Assembly (NCBI RefSeq): GCF_025822245.1
Contig: NZ_JACKTL010000069.1
Location: 110,790 to 174,789 of the forward strand
Length of the DNA stretch: 64,000 nt
Direction: 5' to 3'
Source: Mycolicibacterium hodleri
GTDB lineage: Bacteria > Actinomycetota > Actinomycetes > Mycobacteriales > Mycobacteriaceae
The stretch's first letter is position 1. The number at the start of each line of letters is the position of its first letter. Below, piece by piece: positions 27,835 through 36,774 of this stretch. A program made the translations under genes and the position numbers. Under the pieces are notes generated by a model. That model did not search any database. It saw only the letters and a list, made by a program, of their open reading frames with translations, and was not told where the DNA came from.

Positions 27835-29709
27835 CTATGCGCCGTCGCGCTTGACCCGGAGCACCTCGAGCACCTTGGCGACCAGGTCGTCGATGTCGGC
27901 ACCCGTGGTGTCGAGCACCAGGTCGGCGTTCTCCGGCGGTTCGTAGGGTGCGTCGACGCCGGTGAGGCCCTTGAGTTCGCCGGCCCGCGCCTTGGCGTAG
28001 AGGCCCTTGGGATCGCGCTTCTCGCACTCCTCGACCGAGGTGCAGATGTACACCTCGACGAACGGCAGCTTCGCGGCGTCGCTGAGCGCCCTGGCCACGT
28101 CCCGGTCGGACTTCAGCGGTGACACCAGCGAGGCCAACGCCACCACTCCGGCGTCGGCGAACAGTCGCGTCAAATGACCGACGCGCCTGATGTTCTCGGT
28201 CCGGTCGCCGGCCGCGAAGCCGAGGTCGTCGGACAGTCCGTGGCGGATGTTGTCACCGTCGAGCAGGTAGGCGACGTCGCCGGCCTCGACGAGCGCGCGC
28301 TCGACGGCGACCGCGAGGGTCGACTTGCCGGATGCGGGCAGGCCGGTGAACCAGATGGTGGCACCGCGCTGGCCGGTCGCCTTCCATCGATGCTCGCGAT
28401 CCAGAGCAGAAGGGTGCCAACGGATGTCGTTGCGCGTCTGGGAGCCCGGCTTGACTTCGCGCGGCTCGATGATGGTGCCGGCGCCGATCGTGTCGTTGGA
28501 CGTCTCGTCGATCAGGATGAACGCGCCGCTGTCGCGGTTGTCGGAGTAGGGGTCGGCGACCACCACCGAACTCGTGCGCAGCGTCACCGCGCCGATGTCG
28601 TTGATGGACAACTCGACCGGGTTGTCCAGTTCGTCGAGCGTCTCGGGATCCAAGCGGGTGTGCAGGGCCTGAACCGTCGCGCGGACCGTCTTGCTGGTCT
28701 GCTTCAGGGCGACCCGGTCGCCGGCCCGCAACGGGGTTTCGGTGAACCAGCACACGGTCGCGTCGAGCTCGCGGGCCAGCACCGGCAGGGCGGCGTCGTC
28801 CGCGCCGCTGACGAAGACGTCACCACGGCCGACGTCGATGTCGTCGGCCAATTCGATCGAGACCGACAGTGGCGCAACGGCCGTCGTGCGCTCGTCGTCC
28901 AGGGTGTCGACCGCGGTGACCGTCGAGCGGGTGCCGGCCGGAAGTGACACGATCGCGTCGCCGACGCTGACCGTGCCGGCCGCCAGCCGCCCGGTGTAAC
29001 GCCGTCGCTCCTCGGCCGTCGGCCGCGACACCCACTGGATCGGGAATCGCAGCTTGGCCGCCTCGGGCTGCGGTGCGGACAGCTCGACGCCCTCGAGGTA
29101 CTCCAGCAGCGTCGGCCCCGGGTACCAGGGAGTGTTCTCCGAGCGATGCACGACGTTGTCCCCGTGCTTGGCGGCGATGGGGATCACGGACAGTTCGGCC
29201 CCGCCCAGGCGCGCGGCCATCTGCTGCAGTTCGCCGGCGACCTCGTCGAACCGGTTCTGGTCGAAGTCGACCAGGTCGATCTTGTTCACCGTGGCGACGA
29301 AGTGCTTGATGCCCAACAGCTTTGCGATCCTGGCGTGTCGGCGGGTCTGCCGCAGCACCCCGGCTCGAGCGTCGACCAGGAGGATGGCGACGTGGGCGTT
29401 GGACGCCCCGGTGAACATGTTTCGCGTGTACCGCTCGTGCCCCGGGGTGTCGGCCAGGATGTAGCTGCGCGTGTCGGTGGAGAAGAACCGGTACGCCACG
29501 TCGATCGTGATGCCCTGCTCGCGTTCGGCCCGCAGCCCGTCCGACAGTGCCGCCAGGTCGGCGATGCCCTCGTCGTCGGTGACGGCTTCGAGGTGGTCGA
29601 GCGGCAGGCTGTCGGTGTCGTGCATGAGCCGGCCGATCAGGGTGCTCTTGCCGTCGTCGACGGATCCGGCGGTGGCGATGCGAAGCAGTTGTCGGGTGGT
29701 CGACGTCAT
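27835..29709 (-). CDS. cysNC: Bifunctional sulfate adenylyltransferase subunit 1 / APS kinase
   Basis: This 624-residue fusion carries both steps after sulfate uptake. The N-terminal GTPase half (GSVDDGKSTL near residue 15, DTPGHERYT, NKIDLVD) is CysN, which drives CysD to make APS from ATP and sulfate. The C-terminal APS kinase (FTGLPASGKSTLA near 450, LDGDNIRHGLSDDLGF) phosphorylates APS to PAPS, the sulfate donor. The ATG at 29709 overlaps the cysD stop by one base. Being in one operon with Stf0, it probably feeds PAPS to sulfation as well as to assimilation. Confidence 0.95.
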   Translation of the reverse strand: MTSTTRQLLRIATAGSVDDGKSTLIGRLMHDTDSLPLDHLEAVTDDEGIADLAALSDGLRAEREQGITIDVAYRFFSTDTRSYILADTPGHERYTRNMFTGASNAHVAILLVDARAGVLRQTRRHARIAKLLGIKHFVATVNKIDLVDFDQNRFDEVAGELQQMAARLGGAELSVIPIAAKHGDNVVHRSENTPWYPGPTLLEYLEGVELSAPQPEAAKLRFPIQWVSRPTAEERRRYTGRLAAGTVSVGDAIVSLPAGTRSTVTAVDTLDDERTTAVAPLSVSIELADDIDVGRGDVFVSGADDAALPVLARELDATVCWFTETPLRAGDRVALKQTSKTVRATVQALHTRLDPETLDELDNPVELSINDIGAVTLRTSSVVVADPYSDNRDSGAFILIDETSNDTIGAGTIIEPREVKPGSQTRNDIRWHPSALDREHRWKATGQRGATIWFTGLPASGKSTLAVAVERALVEAGDVAYLLDGDNIRHGLSDDLGFAAGDRTENIRRVGHLTRLFADAGVVALASLVSPLKSDRDVARALSDAAKLPFVEVYICTSVEECEKRDPKGLYAKARAGELKGLTGVDAPYEPPENADLVLDTTGADIDDLVAKVLEVLRVKRDGA

Positions 29710-30632
29710 CAGAAATACCCCTCGCGCTTGCGGTCTTCCATCGCCGCCACGGACGTGCGGTCGTCGGCGCGGGTCTCGCCGCGTTCGGACACCGTGGCCG
29801 CGGAGATCTCGGTGATGACACCGGCGATGTCGGTGGCGTGGCTGCGAACGGCTCCGGTGATGGTGAGGTCGCCGACGGTGCGGTAGCGGACCCATTCGAC
29901 GGCGGAGCTCTCGTCGCCTTCGGGCTGAACGTACTTCGACACCGCGAGCAGGATCCCGTCCCTGGCGACCACCTCGCGCTGGTGCGCGAAGTAGATCGAC
30001 GGCAGTTCAAGGCCTTCCAATTCGATGTAGCGCCAAATGTCGAGCTCGGTCCAGTTGCTCAGGGGGAACACCCTGACCTGTTCGCCCTTCTTGATCCGGC
30101 CGTTGTACAGCGACCACGGTTCCGGGCGCTGCGACCGCGGATCCCACTGGCCGAACTCGTCGCGGAAGCTCAGAATGCGTTCCTTGGCCCTGGCGCGTTC
30201 CTCGTCGCGGCGCGCCCCGCCGAAGGCGGCGTCGAAGCCGCCGGCTTCCAGGGCGTCGAGCAGCGTGCGGGTCTGCAGGCGGTTGCGGGATCCGGCGGGG
30301 CCGCCGACCTCCTGGACGCGACCGCTGTCGATGGACTCCTGCACCGAGCCGACGATCAGCTTGTGGCCGTGTTCGGCGAGGCGGCGGTCACGAAACTCGA
30401 TCACTTCGTCGAAGTTGTGCCCGGTGTCGACGTGCAACACCGGAAACGGCAGCGGCGACGGGCGAAAGGCCTTCTCCGCCAACCGGAGCAGCACGATCGA
30501 GTCCTTGCCGGCGGAGAACAGCAGTACCGGCCGCTGCAGTTCGGCGACCACCTCGCGGATGATGTGCACCGACTCGGCCTCGAGCAGCCGTAGCTCGTCG
30601 ACCTGAGTGGCGTCGTGGGTGTCAACGGTCAT
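29709..30632 (-). CDS. cysD: Sulfate adenylyltransferase subunit 2
   Basis: The 307-residue protein is the catalytic subunit of ATP sulfurylase, an N-type ATP pyrophosphatase. The PP-loop is LLFSAGKDSIVLLRLA near residues 38-53. GGARRDEERARAKERI and LSNWTELDIWRYI are conserved CysD segments. It pairs with the CysN half of the next protein. The start ATG overlaps the Stf0 stop by four bases (ATGA), and its stop overlaps cysNC by one base, so translation of the three is coupled. Confidence 0.95.
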   Translation of the reverse strand: MTVDTHDATQVDELRLLEAESVHIIREVVAELQRPVLLFSAGKDSIVLLRLAEKAFRPSPLPFPVLHVDTGHNFDEVIEFRDRRLAEHGHKLIVGSVQESIDSGRVQEVGGPAGSRNRLQTRTLLDALEAGGFDAAFGGARRDEERARAKERILSFRDEFGQWDPRSQRPEPWSLYNGRIKKGEQVRVFPLSNWTELDIWRYIELEGLELPSIYFAHQREVVARDGILLAVSKYVQPEGDESSAVEWVRYRTVGDLTITGAVRSHATDIAGVITEISAATVSERGETRADDRTSVAAMEDRKREGYF

Positions 30633-31429
30633 GTGGGCAGGCCCTCCCTCTCCGCATCCCTGCGATAACGTTCGACCCAGTCGTCGGATCGCTGGTCGGC
30701 CTGGCGTTCGAGCACGGGCGCGGGGGCCAACCGCGGATCAAGCCCCAACGCCTCCAGCACGGTACCGACGACCTCGGTGAGATTGCGCCACAGCACGGGA
30801 TACGAAACGTCGATCGGGGTAATTCGTTCCTCCGCAAACCATGCTCGCCACGCGTCCTCCTGGGCGCGCAGCATCGTCACGACGTGCGCGATGGCTCCTG
30901 CGTGGTACTCGGCCCTGGCGTCGCGCACGGGGTCCGGACGTCCCCGCCATACCCGCGTCTGCACGGCGCGCCAGAACGACACCGCCTGCGACACGACGTC
31001 CGGGCGGTAGACGTGGACGAGCACCGGGTCGGAGCCGACGACGTCGCGGATCGCCGACAGCAGCCCGGTTCCGGAGCGGTCCGGCAGCCCTTCGGCGCGC
31101 TGCATCAGCAGCGGGGTCTGGTTCCACATCAGCTTGCCGCCCCAGACGCCGTTGGGCGTGCGTCCGACGGTGCGGATGTAGTCGCGCCAGATCTCCGGCG
31201 GTGCCAGGTCCGGCTTGCCCTCGTCGAGCGGGTCGAGCAGACGCATGATCGACTCGTCGCCGGCCTCGGCGAACCACTCCCGCGGCTGGGGTGACTGACT
31301 GGTCGTCGGCAGGTACTGGAAGAACTCCTGCGGCTCGCCGGCGACTCCCGTCGCGCGCAGCGACTCGACCAGAAGGGTGCTGCCGCTGCGCTGCGAGGCG
31401 AGCACCAGATATGCGGTCGGGGAGGGCAT
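30629..31429 (-). CDS. stf0: Stf0-family trehalose 2-sulfotransferase
   Basis: This 266-residue enzyme transfers sulfate from PAPS to the 2-position of trehalose, the first step to sulfolipid-type glycolipids in M. tuberculosis. The 5'-phosphosulfate loop ASQRSGSTLLVESL is at residues 8-21 and the 3'-phosphate site is VHVYRPDVVSQAVSFW. EPQEFFQYLP and NGVWGGKLMWNQ match Rv0295c from memory. The ATG at 31429 is preferred over 31465 because the M. tuberculosis protein begins at the same point. In this genome the gene leads directly into cysD and cysNC, which in M. tuberculosis lie far away. Confidence 0.92.
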   Translation of the reverse strand: MPSPTAYLVLASQRSGSTLLVESLRATGVAGEPQEFFQYLPTTSQSPQPREWFAEAGDESIMRLLDPLDEGKPDLAPPEIWRDYIRTVGRTPNGVWGGKLMWNQTPLLMQRAEGLPDRSGTGLLSAIRDVVGSDPVLVHVYRPDVVSQAVSFWRAVQTRVWRGRPDPVRDARAEYHAGAIAHVVTMLRAQEDAWRAWFAEERITPIDVSYPVLWRNLTEVVGTVLEALGLDPRLAPAPVLERQADQRSDDWVERYRRDAEREGLPT

Positions 31430-31506
31430 GCGCGTGAGCCTAACCGGAGGAAAATGGGGTTGCATATTCGCCCATGGCGGCGATCTTCAACTCGTCACGA
31501 GCAAAA

Positions 31507-32874
31507 CTATTGCGGTATCCGGACTTGGTCGTCGATCCCGCGTTCGGTAGCCAGTGCGGACCGGCTGGGCAATTGTATTCCCTTGATGTGCAAGTAGGTT
31601 TCGGTATATCTGGCGGAGATGCGCGTCCCGGCGAACTCGGACGGGATGACGTCGTTGGTCTTTTCTCGCCAATCGTTGAGCAGCATCGACATCTCGTTTG
31701 CCACGGCCTCGGACTCGCTGCTCACCACACCGGTCAACAGGTTGTTGCGCTCGGTGGGATCGGTGCGCAAGTCGTAGAGCTCACGACTGGGCCGCGGCGC
31801 CGAACTCAACGGAGCCACCGCCTTGCCCGGTGCGCTTTCCTCGATGTCCAACGGCAGATCCAGCAGCGGCCGGGTCGCGTAGTTCTCGATGTAGCTGAAG
31901 TCGGTCGTCCTGATCGCTCGGATCGGATCGAAGGAATCGTGATAGGTCTTCGTGGTGTAGACCTCCGAACGGACCGGAATGGATTCACCGATTCCGTCGA
32001 GGAGGTTGGCCGCATGCGACAGCCCGTCCACGTCGTCCGGTACCGGCAGCCCCAGCAGCCCGAGCAGGGTTGGCACCAGGTCGACGCCGCTGAAGAGGTC
32101 CTCGTACGTCCGACCCGGTGCGCCGAACCGCGTCGGTGGCCGGACGATCGTCGCGATGCCGGTGCCCGCGTCGTACAGCGTCGACTTGGCACGGGGGAGG
32201 GCAGGACCGTGATCGGTGAGGAACACCACCCACGTCGTGGCGTCGAGCCCCGTTTCGGCCAGGGTGTCGAGCAGTTGACCCACCGCGGCGTCGGCGACGG
32301 TGATCGAGCCGTAGAAGTCGGCGAGGTCCTCCCGCACGCCAGGCAGGTCGGGCAGGTAGTCGGGCAGCTCGACGGTGTGGGCGTCGGCGGGCTGATACCG
32401 CTCCGGCGGATAGGGCCGGTGCGTCTCGAAGAACCCCGCGGTCAGCAGGAACGGCGTCGACGGTGCCTGCCGCAGCCAGGTGGTGGCCTTCTCGACGACG
32501 TACTCGCAGTACGAATTCGACACGTCGTACTCGTCGAAGCCGAGCCGGGCCGGGAACGAGGTCTCGTGCTGCATGCCGAAAAGTGCCGTGTATAAACCCG
32601 ATTCGCCCAGTATCTGCGGCAGCGTGCGCACCCCTGCGCGGTACTCCCAACCATGGTGGGCCAGCCCCACCAACCCGTTGCTCTGCGGGTAGCGGCCGGT
32701 GAACAGCGAGCCCCGCGACGGTGAGCACAGCGGGGCGGTGGCGTGCGACCGCGTGAAGAGGATTCCCTCGGCGGCGAGCTGATCCAGCCGGGGGCTGGAC
32801 ACGTCGTCGTGGCCGTAGGCGCCGAGATACCGTCCGAGGTCGTGCCAGTGCACGAGGAGCACGTTGTCGGTCAT
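31507..32874 (-). CDS. Type I sulfatase
   Basis: This 455-residue enzyme hydrolyses a sulfate ester. The active-site motif CSPSR begins at Cys50, which must be converted to formylglycine by a separate generating enzyme. Metal and catalytic pieces include LVHWHDLGRYLGAYG, MQHETSFPARLGFDEYD and VFLTDHGPALPRAK. There is no signal peptide, so it acts inside the cell, as arylsulfatase-like Rv0296c is expected to. It lies 77 bases before stf0 on the same strand and may head the sulfation operon, placing sulfate removal and addition under one promoter. The start ATG at 32874 directly precedes the conserved first strand. Confidence 0.88.
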   Translation of the reverse strand: MTDNVLLVHWHDLGRYLGAYGHDDVSSPRLDQLAAEGILFTRSHATAPLCSPSRGSLFTGRYPQSNGLVGLAHHGWEYRAGVRTLPQILGESGLYTALFGMQHETSFPARLGFDEYDVSNSYCEYVVEKATTWLRQAPSTPFLLTAGFFETHRPYPPERYQPADAHTVELPDYLPDLPGVREDLADFYGSITVADAAVGQLLDTLAETGLDATTWVVFLTDHGPALPRAKSTLYDAGTGIATIVRPPTRFGAPGRTYEDLFSGVDLVPTLLGLLGLPVPDDVDGLSHAANLLDGIGESIPVRSEVYTTKTYHDSFDPIRAIRTTDFSYIENYATRPLLDLPLDIEESAPGKAVAPLSSAPRPSRELYDLRTDPTERNNLLTGVVSSESEAVANEMSMLLNDWREKTNDVIPSEFAGTRISARYTETYLHIKGIQLPSRSALATERGIDDQVRIPQ

Positions 32875-33011
32875 CGTTGCTATACCGAACAGGGTCAGCG
32901 GCGAATCGGCAACCGTTGAGCTCGTGTCGACGTGAACGTGTCGTGTTCCGGAGCTGACGAATTTCGGGCAAAACGGCGGGTTGAGTCCACGTCTCGTGCT
33001 GTGATGAACCG

Positions 33012-33344
33012 ATGGCAGCAAACTCTTACGGGGTGGCTCGATCCTCCGTCGTCGCGGCAATGCTGGGGTTGGCGGCGATGGGTGCGACTGCTCCGGCAAA
33101 CGCCGATCCCACCGATCCAAATGACCCAGCCTGTGCGACTCAGCCCTGGGCCTTCGCATGCCAGGGCGGTGTGTACGACACTCCGCCGCCCATGCCGCCG
33201 CCACCGCCGCCGATGCCCCCGCCGATGGGTAGTGGTTTACCGGGAAGCATGATGCCCAACGGCGCGCCCTACGAGGGAGGGTCGCCCGCGGGTGGCATGC
33301 CCGGAATGGCAGGGGGAGTTCCCGGCATGCCGGGGTCGATCTGA
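33012..33344 (+). CDS. Small secreted Pro/Gly/Met-rich protein
   Basis: The 110-residue protein has a signal peptide ending TAPANA (about residue 31). A short acidic stretch with two Cys follows (ACATQPWAFACQGG), then a proline run, then Gly/Met/Pro repeats GGMPGMAGGVPGMPGS. Exported proline-rich proteins of this size are common in mycobacteria; a cell-wall role is likely but unproved. It is divergent from the sulfatase with a 137-base gap. Confidence 0.6.
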   Translation: MAANSYGVARSSVVAAMLGLAAMGATAPANADPTDPNDPACATQPWAFACQGGVYDTPPPMPPPPPPMPPPMGSGLPGSMMPNGAPYEGGSPAGGMPGMAGGVPGMPGSI

Positions 33345-33438
33345 CGCGCGCACGTTTCACGTTCGACCGCGCAAGCATGATCAGAGGTGGCGCCCATTAC
33401 CCGGCCTGAAGCGGTCTGGTCGGTGACACAATCGTGCA

Positions 33439-34443
33439 GTGACGGCCACCAGAACTGCGCGCTACGACAAACTTTCGGCGTTTCTGGCCTCCTGCAGCGA
33501 TTTTGAGCTCGTTGAGCTGATGGGCACCGGTCGAGTTACGAGCGTGGGTGTGGGCGGGGAATCAGGGATCGTCGCCGTCGACGGCGTGCCGGTTTTCACC
33601 AAGCGGATCCCACTATCGGACCGCGAGGTCGCCAACCAGGGCTCCACGGCGAACCTCTTCGACCTGCCGGTGTACTGCCAGTACGGCATGGGTGGACCGG
33701 GTTTCAACGCCTGGCGCGAGCTGGCCGCGAACGTCGTCGTCACCAACGCCGTGCTCGCCGGGGAGACGCAATCGTTCCCGGTGCTCCACCACTGGCGGGT
33801 ACTACCCGGTCGGTCGCCGATCGCAGCCGAACACGCCGACATCGACAGCGTCGTCGCCGCCCAAGATGGTCACCCGGCCGTGCGGACCCGTCTGGAAGCG
33901 CTGGCTACCGCAACGTGCAGTCTCGTGCTGTTCTGCGAGTACGTCCCGTACCCGATGGCGGATTGGTTGCGAGACGACCCGGCCGGTAAGGCCGTCACGG
34001 TCGAACGGCAGCTTTCGGAGATCGTGACGTTTCTGCGGGATCGGGAGTTGCTGCACATGGACGGGCATTTCGGCAACATGCGCACCGACGAGGAGCGGAT
34101 CTATCTCTGCGACTTCGGGCTGGCCACGTCGCCGCACTTCGAGCTGTCGGCCGCTGAACGCGACTTCGTTGGACGACACGTCACGCATGACGCCGGCTAC
34201 GCCGCGATGCGACTGGTCGATTGGCTGGTGACCGATGTCTGCGACATTCCGATCTCGCGCAGTGCCGGGGGCACAGTCGCCCGTGATTACATCGTTCAGT
34301 GCGCCGCTGGGCGCATACCGGAGGATGTGCCCCCGATGGTCGCCGCGATCTTGAGCAGGCATGCACCCGCTGCCGTAAAGATGAACGCCTTCTATAGGAG
34401 CTTGTTCGACGGCGACCTCCATGCGGACTACCCCGAGATATGA
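33439..34443 (+). CDS. Protein-kinase-fold protein, likely small-molecule or atypical kinase
   Basis: The 334-residue protein has a kinase C-lobe signature. The catalytic loop HMDGHFGNM (near residues 205-213) supplies Asp and Asn, and CDFGLATS (near 224) is the DFG motif. An N-lobe lysine is likely in VFTKRIPLSDRE. The Gly-rich loop is weak (GTGRVTSVGVGGESG). The architecture is closer to LPS-kinase/RIO or aminoglycoside phosphotransferase types than to Ser/Thr kinases with a membrane anchor. No transmembrane segment is visible. The coding region is less GC-rich than its surroundings. The GTG start is at 33439; the substrate is unknown. Confidence 0.65.
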   Translation: MTATRTARYDKLSAFLASCSDFELVELMGTGRVTSVGVGGESGIVAVDGVPVFTKRIPLSDREVANQGSTANLFDLPVYCQYGMGGPGFNAWRELAANVVVTNAVLAGETQSFPVLHHWRVLPGRSPIAAEHADIDSVVAAQDGHPAVRTRLEALATATCSLVLFCEYVPYPMADWLRDDPAGKAVTVERQLSEIVTFLRDRELLHMDGHFGNMRTDEERIYLCDFGLATSPHFELSAAERDFVGRHVTHDAGYAAMRLVDWLVTDVCDIPISRSAGGTVARDYIVQCAAGRIPEDVPPMVAAILSRHAPAAVKMNAFYRSLFDGDLHADYPEI

Positions 34444-34600
34444 GGGAGTGCGAGCGGCTGGGAGCTGTCGCCAAGGCGTGGCACAGCCTTTCCCGGCCGA
34501 AGCCACTGGCTGGCCCCTTCCGTGGTGTATCACCCGGCTTGGCGGACGCCCGGTGGCCGACATCCGGTCGTCACGAGCCAACTCGGTGAATCACGCGTGC

Positions 34601-35953
34601 CTACGGCCCCGGTGTGGCCAGCAGCCGTTCGGGGTGGTGGAGGTAGTTGATTCGGGCTTGCCCGACGTCGAGTTGCGGGGGTGGGATCCACTCGACGACA
34701 CCGTCTCTGAGTTGGACGGTCCAGCCGTGTTCGGCGAGGCGGTTGTCCGCTCCGCAGGCCAGGACTACGTCGTCGATGTTGGTGTGGCCGTTCTCGGCCC
34801 AGGCGGTGGTGTGGTGCACCTGGGTGCCGTACCCGGGGACGGTGCAGCCGGGTTTGGTGCACCCACGGTCCCGCGCATGGAGCACGATCCGTTGTCCTGC
34901 TGAGGCGAGGCGTTTGGTGCGGCCGAGGTAGAGGGCTTCGGTGGTGTGTTTGTCGAACACCGCCAGGTAGTGGTGGGCGTGGGCGGCCATTCTGATCAGG
35001 TCGGCCATCGGCAGCAGGGATCCACCACCGGTGACCCCGCTGCCGCGGGCGGCTTCCAGGTCGTGCAGGGTGGTGGACACGATAACGGTCACCGGTAAGC
35101 CGTTGTGCTGGCCCAGTTCACCCGAACTCAACACCGACCGTCCGATGGCGATGAGCGCGTCGTGGGTGCGTTGCCCGACGCTGCGGTCGTCGGCGTCGAT
35201 CTGCTCCTGCGACGGTGTCCCCGAGATTCGGGGTTCGTGATCAGCCGGGTTGCACATGCCGGGGGCGGCGAGTTTCGCGAGGATCGGCTCCAGGGTCGCC
35301 CTCGCTTCGGGGTCGAGCAGCCCGGTGATGCGGCTCATCCCGTCGGCCTGCTGCGGCCCGATCGTCAACGATCGTTTCCGCGCCCGGTCCCGGTCGTCGG
35401 GTTCGGGTCCGTCTTGGTCGATCGCGGCGGCCAGCTTCTCGGCGACCTTCTTCACCTCCTCGGGCCCGGTGCCGGACCCGACGACCACCAAGGTCTTCTC
35501 CGAGAGCTCCCGAACCTCGGGGTCCACCCACGTCGGCAGCTTGTCCAGAAACGACCGGATCTCGGTGACGTGTTCGGGTCCGATCGCCCCGGACTGCTGT
35601 GCGGTGGCGGTGGGGGCCAGCTTCGGGGCCAACGGTTGCCCGTTGAACGCCGTCCGCGGCCCGAGATCCTCGGCCTCATGGAGCCGGCGGCGGACCTCCT
35701 TGCCCGAGATCCGCAACCGCTGCGTCAGCACCGACCCCAACGACTTCGCACCCAACTCCACCGGGGAGGCCTCTCGCTGCAGCCGGGCGATCACCCGGTG
35801 CCCGACCGTCGGCAGCTGCCACGTCACCGTCTCCAGTTCACCCAGCAACTCCACCAATTCGAGGTGGGTGAACTGGTCACAGTCGAGGTCGGCGAGTTCG
35901 GCGACGGCGGCCACCAGCGAGGCAACTGCCGCGGTAACCCGATCCGAACTCAT
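34601..35953 (-). CDS. DUF222/HNH endonuclease protein (13E12 type)
   Basis: The 450-residue protein has the DUF222 domain over the first 300 or so residues and a C-terminal HNH nuclease module. The latter contains CTKPGCTVPGYGTQVHHTTAW, then NGHTNIDDVVLACGADNRL. The paired Cys, the HH and the last Asn/His positions fit a zinc-bound HNH. This is the 13E12 repeat family, multi-copy in mycobacteria. In M. tuberculosis several members are LexA-regulated (established knowledge). A near-perfect LexA box sits 2 bases upstream of the ATG at 35953, and a TACTAG -10 hexamer inside it suggests a leaderless transcript. Biological role is not settled. Confidence 0.88.
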   Translation of the reverse strand: MSSDRVTAAVASLVAAVAELADLDCDQFTHLELVELLGELETVTWQLPTVGHRVIARLQREASPVELGAKSLGSVLTQRLRISGKEVRRRLHEAEDLGPRTAFNGQPLAPKLAPTATAQQSGAIGPEHVTEIRSFLDKLPTWVDPEVRELSEKTLVVVGSGTGPEEVKKVAEKLAAAIDQDGPEPDDRDRARKRSLTIGPQQADGMSRITGLLDPEARATLEPILAKLAAPGMCNPADHEPRISGTPSQEQIDADDRSVGQRTHDALIAIGRSVLSSGELGQHNGLPVTVIVSTTLHDLEAARGSGVTGGGSLLPMADLIRMAAHAHHYLAVFDKHTTEALYLGRTKRLASAGQRIVLHARDRGCTKPGCTVPGYGTQVHHTTAWAENGHTNIDDVVLACGADNRLAEHGWTVQLRDGVVEWIPPPQLDVGQARINYLHHPERLLATPGP

Positions 35954-35955
35954 AC

Positions 35956-35971
35956 TCGAACACTAGTACGA
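35956..35971 (-). promoter_or_regulatory. LexA (SOS) box of the HNH gene
   Basis: TCGAACACTAGTACGA matches the mycobacterial LexA consensus TCGAAC-N4-GTTCGA with one mismatch (GTACGA for GTTCGA). It abuts the start codon of the HNH gene and overlaps its likely -10 element, so bound LexA would block transcription and DNA damage would release it. Confidence 0.75.
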
Positions 35972-36088
35972 GCCACCGACAAGAAATCCGCGTGAAACCA
36001 CAGTGGCACAAGGGAACTCGCGCTCCACTGCCTGTGGATGGTTTCGGCACGGCACCGAGATTTCGTGTAATGGGGCAGGCTGATCGTC

Positions 36089-36463
36089 GTGAGCGATTCA
36101 TTCGGTAGTCCGTGTCCCTGCGGCAGCGGCACCGTGTACGAGGCGTGCTGTCAGCCGCTGCACCACGGCGAGCGTCAGGCGGCCACCGCCGAGGAACTCA
36201 TGCGATCGCGATACGCCGCCTATGCGACGGGTGAGGCCGACTACCTCTTTCGCACCTGGCATCCGCGCACGCGGCCCGCGACGGTGACGGTCGACGCTGA
36301 TCTGGTGTGGAAGGGTCTGCGGATCACCGACGTCGTCGCCGGCGGCCGCGACGACCACGTCGGCGAGGTTGAGTTCATCGCTGCCTACGACGACGCGTCC
36401 ATGCACGAGCGCAGCCGCTTCGAACGGCGCGGCGGTCGCTGGGTATACGTCGACGGGGACTAG
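36089..36463 (+). CDS. YchJ/SEC-C motif protein
   Basis: The 124-residue protein begins with the SEC-C zinc motif CPCGSGTVYEACC at residues 9-21. An NTF2-like domain with RSRYAAYATGEADYLFRTWHP follows, the usual layout of UPF0225/YchJ proteins. The GTG start at 36089 places the zinc motif at the very N-terminus. The molecular role of the family is unknown; SEC-C motifs generally bind zinc and proteins or ribosomes. It ends exactly where the convergent XRE gene ends. Confidence 0.85.
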   Translation: MSDSFGSPCPCGSGTVYEACCQPLHHGERQAATAEELMRSRYAAYATGEADYLFRTWHPRTRPATVTVDADLVWKGLRITDVVAGGRDDHVGEVEFIAAYDDASMHERSRFERRGGRWVYVDGD

Positions 36464-36742
36464 TCAGATCGCCATGCGCCGGTCGACGGTGCCCTGCCAC
36501 GCCTCGGCGGCGTCCGCCAGTGGCATGCCGAGTGCGGTGCAGAGTCCGATGACGGTGCCGAAGCTGGGGCTGGGGATTCGGCCGACCTCGATCTTGCGCA
36601 GCGTCTCGGGGGAGATGCCGGCAGCGCGGGCGATCACCTCGGGATCGCGACCGGCTCGTGCGGCTCTGATCAGCGCGCCGAGGCGTTGACCGGCCGCAAC
36701 CTGTTCTGGGCTCAGGGGTACGCGCACCATGCGGGCCAGCAT
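36464..36742 (-). CDS. XRE-family helix-turn-helix repressor
   Basis: The 92-residue protein is little more than an XRE DNA-binding domain: GQRLGALIRAARAGRDPEVIARAAGISPETLRKIEVGRIP. The last stretch is given as the landmark ISPETLRKIEVGR near residue 44. An ATG at 36742 is preceded by TATGAAT at -10 spacing but no ribosome site, which suggests a leaderless start; ATG 36730 is the alternative. It is divergent from the methionine aminopeptidase. A GGTAT-N4-ATACC operator overlaps each promoter, so it probably represses itself and the aminopeptidase. Confidence 0.82.
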   Translation of the reverse strand: MLARMVRVPLSPEQVAAGQRLGALIRAARAGRDPEVIARAAGISPETLRKIEVGRIPSPSFGTVIGLCTALGMPLADAAEAWQGTVDRRMAI

Positions 36743-36746
36743 AGCC

Positions 36747-36760
36747 GGTATTCATATACC
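36747..36760. promoter_or_regulatory. Operator 1, over the XRE promoter
   Basis: GGTATTCATATACC is a perfect GGTAT-N4-ATACC dyad. It covers the probable -10 region of the XRE gene and ends 5 bases before its first ATG. The same dyad recurs 28 bases further on before the aminopeptidase gene, which marks it as the recognition site of one regulator. An extra ATACC half-site is at 36768-36772. Confidence 0.65.
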
Positions 36761-36774
36761 GCTACTGATACCGT

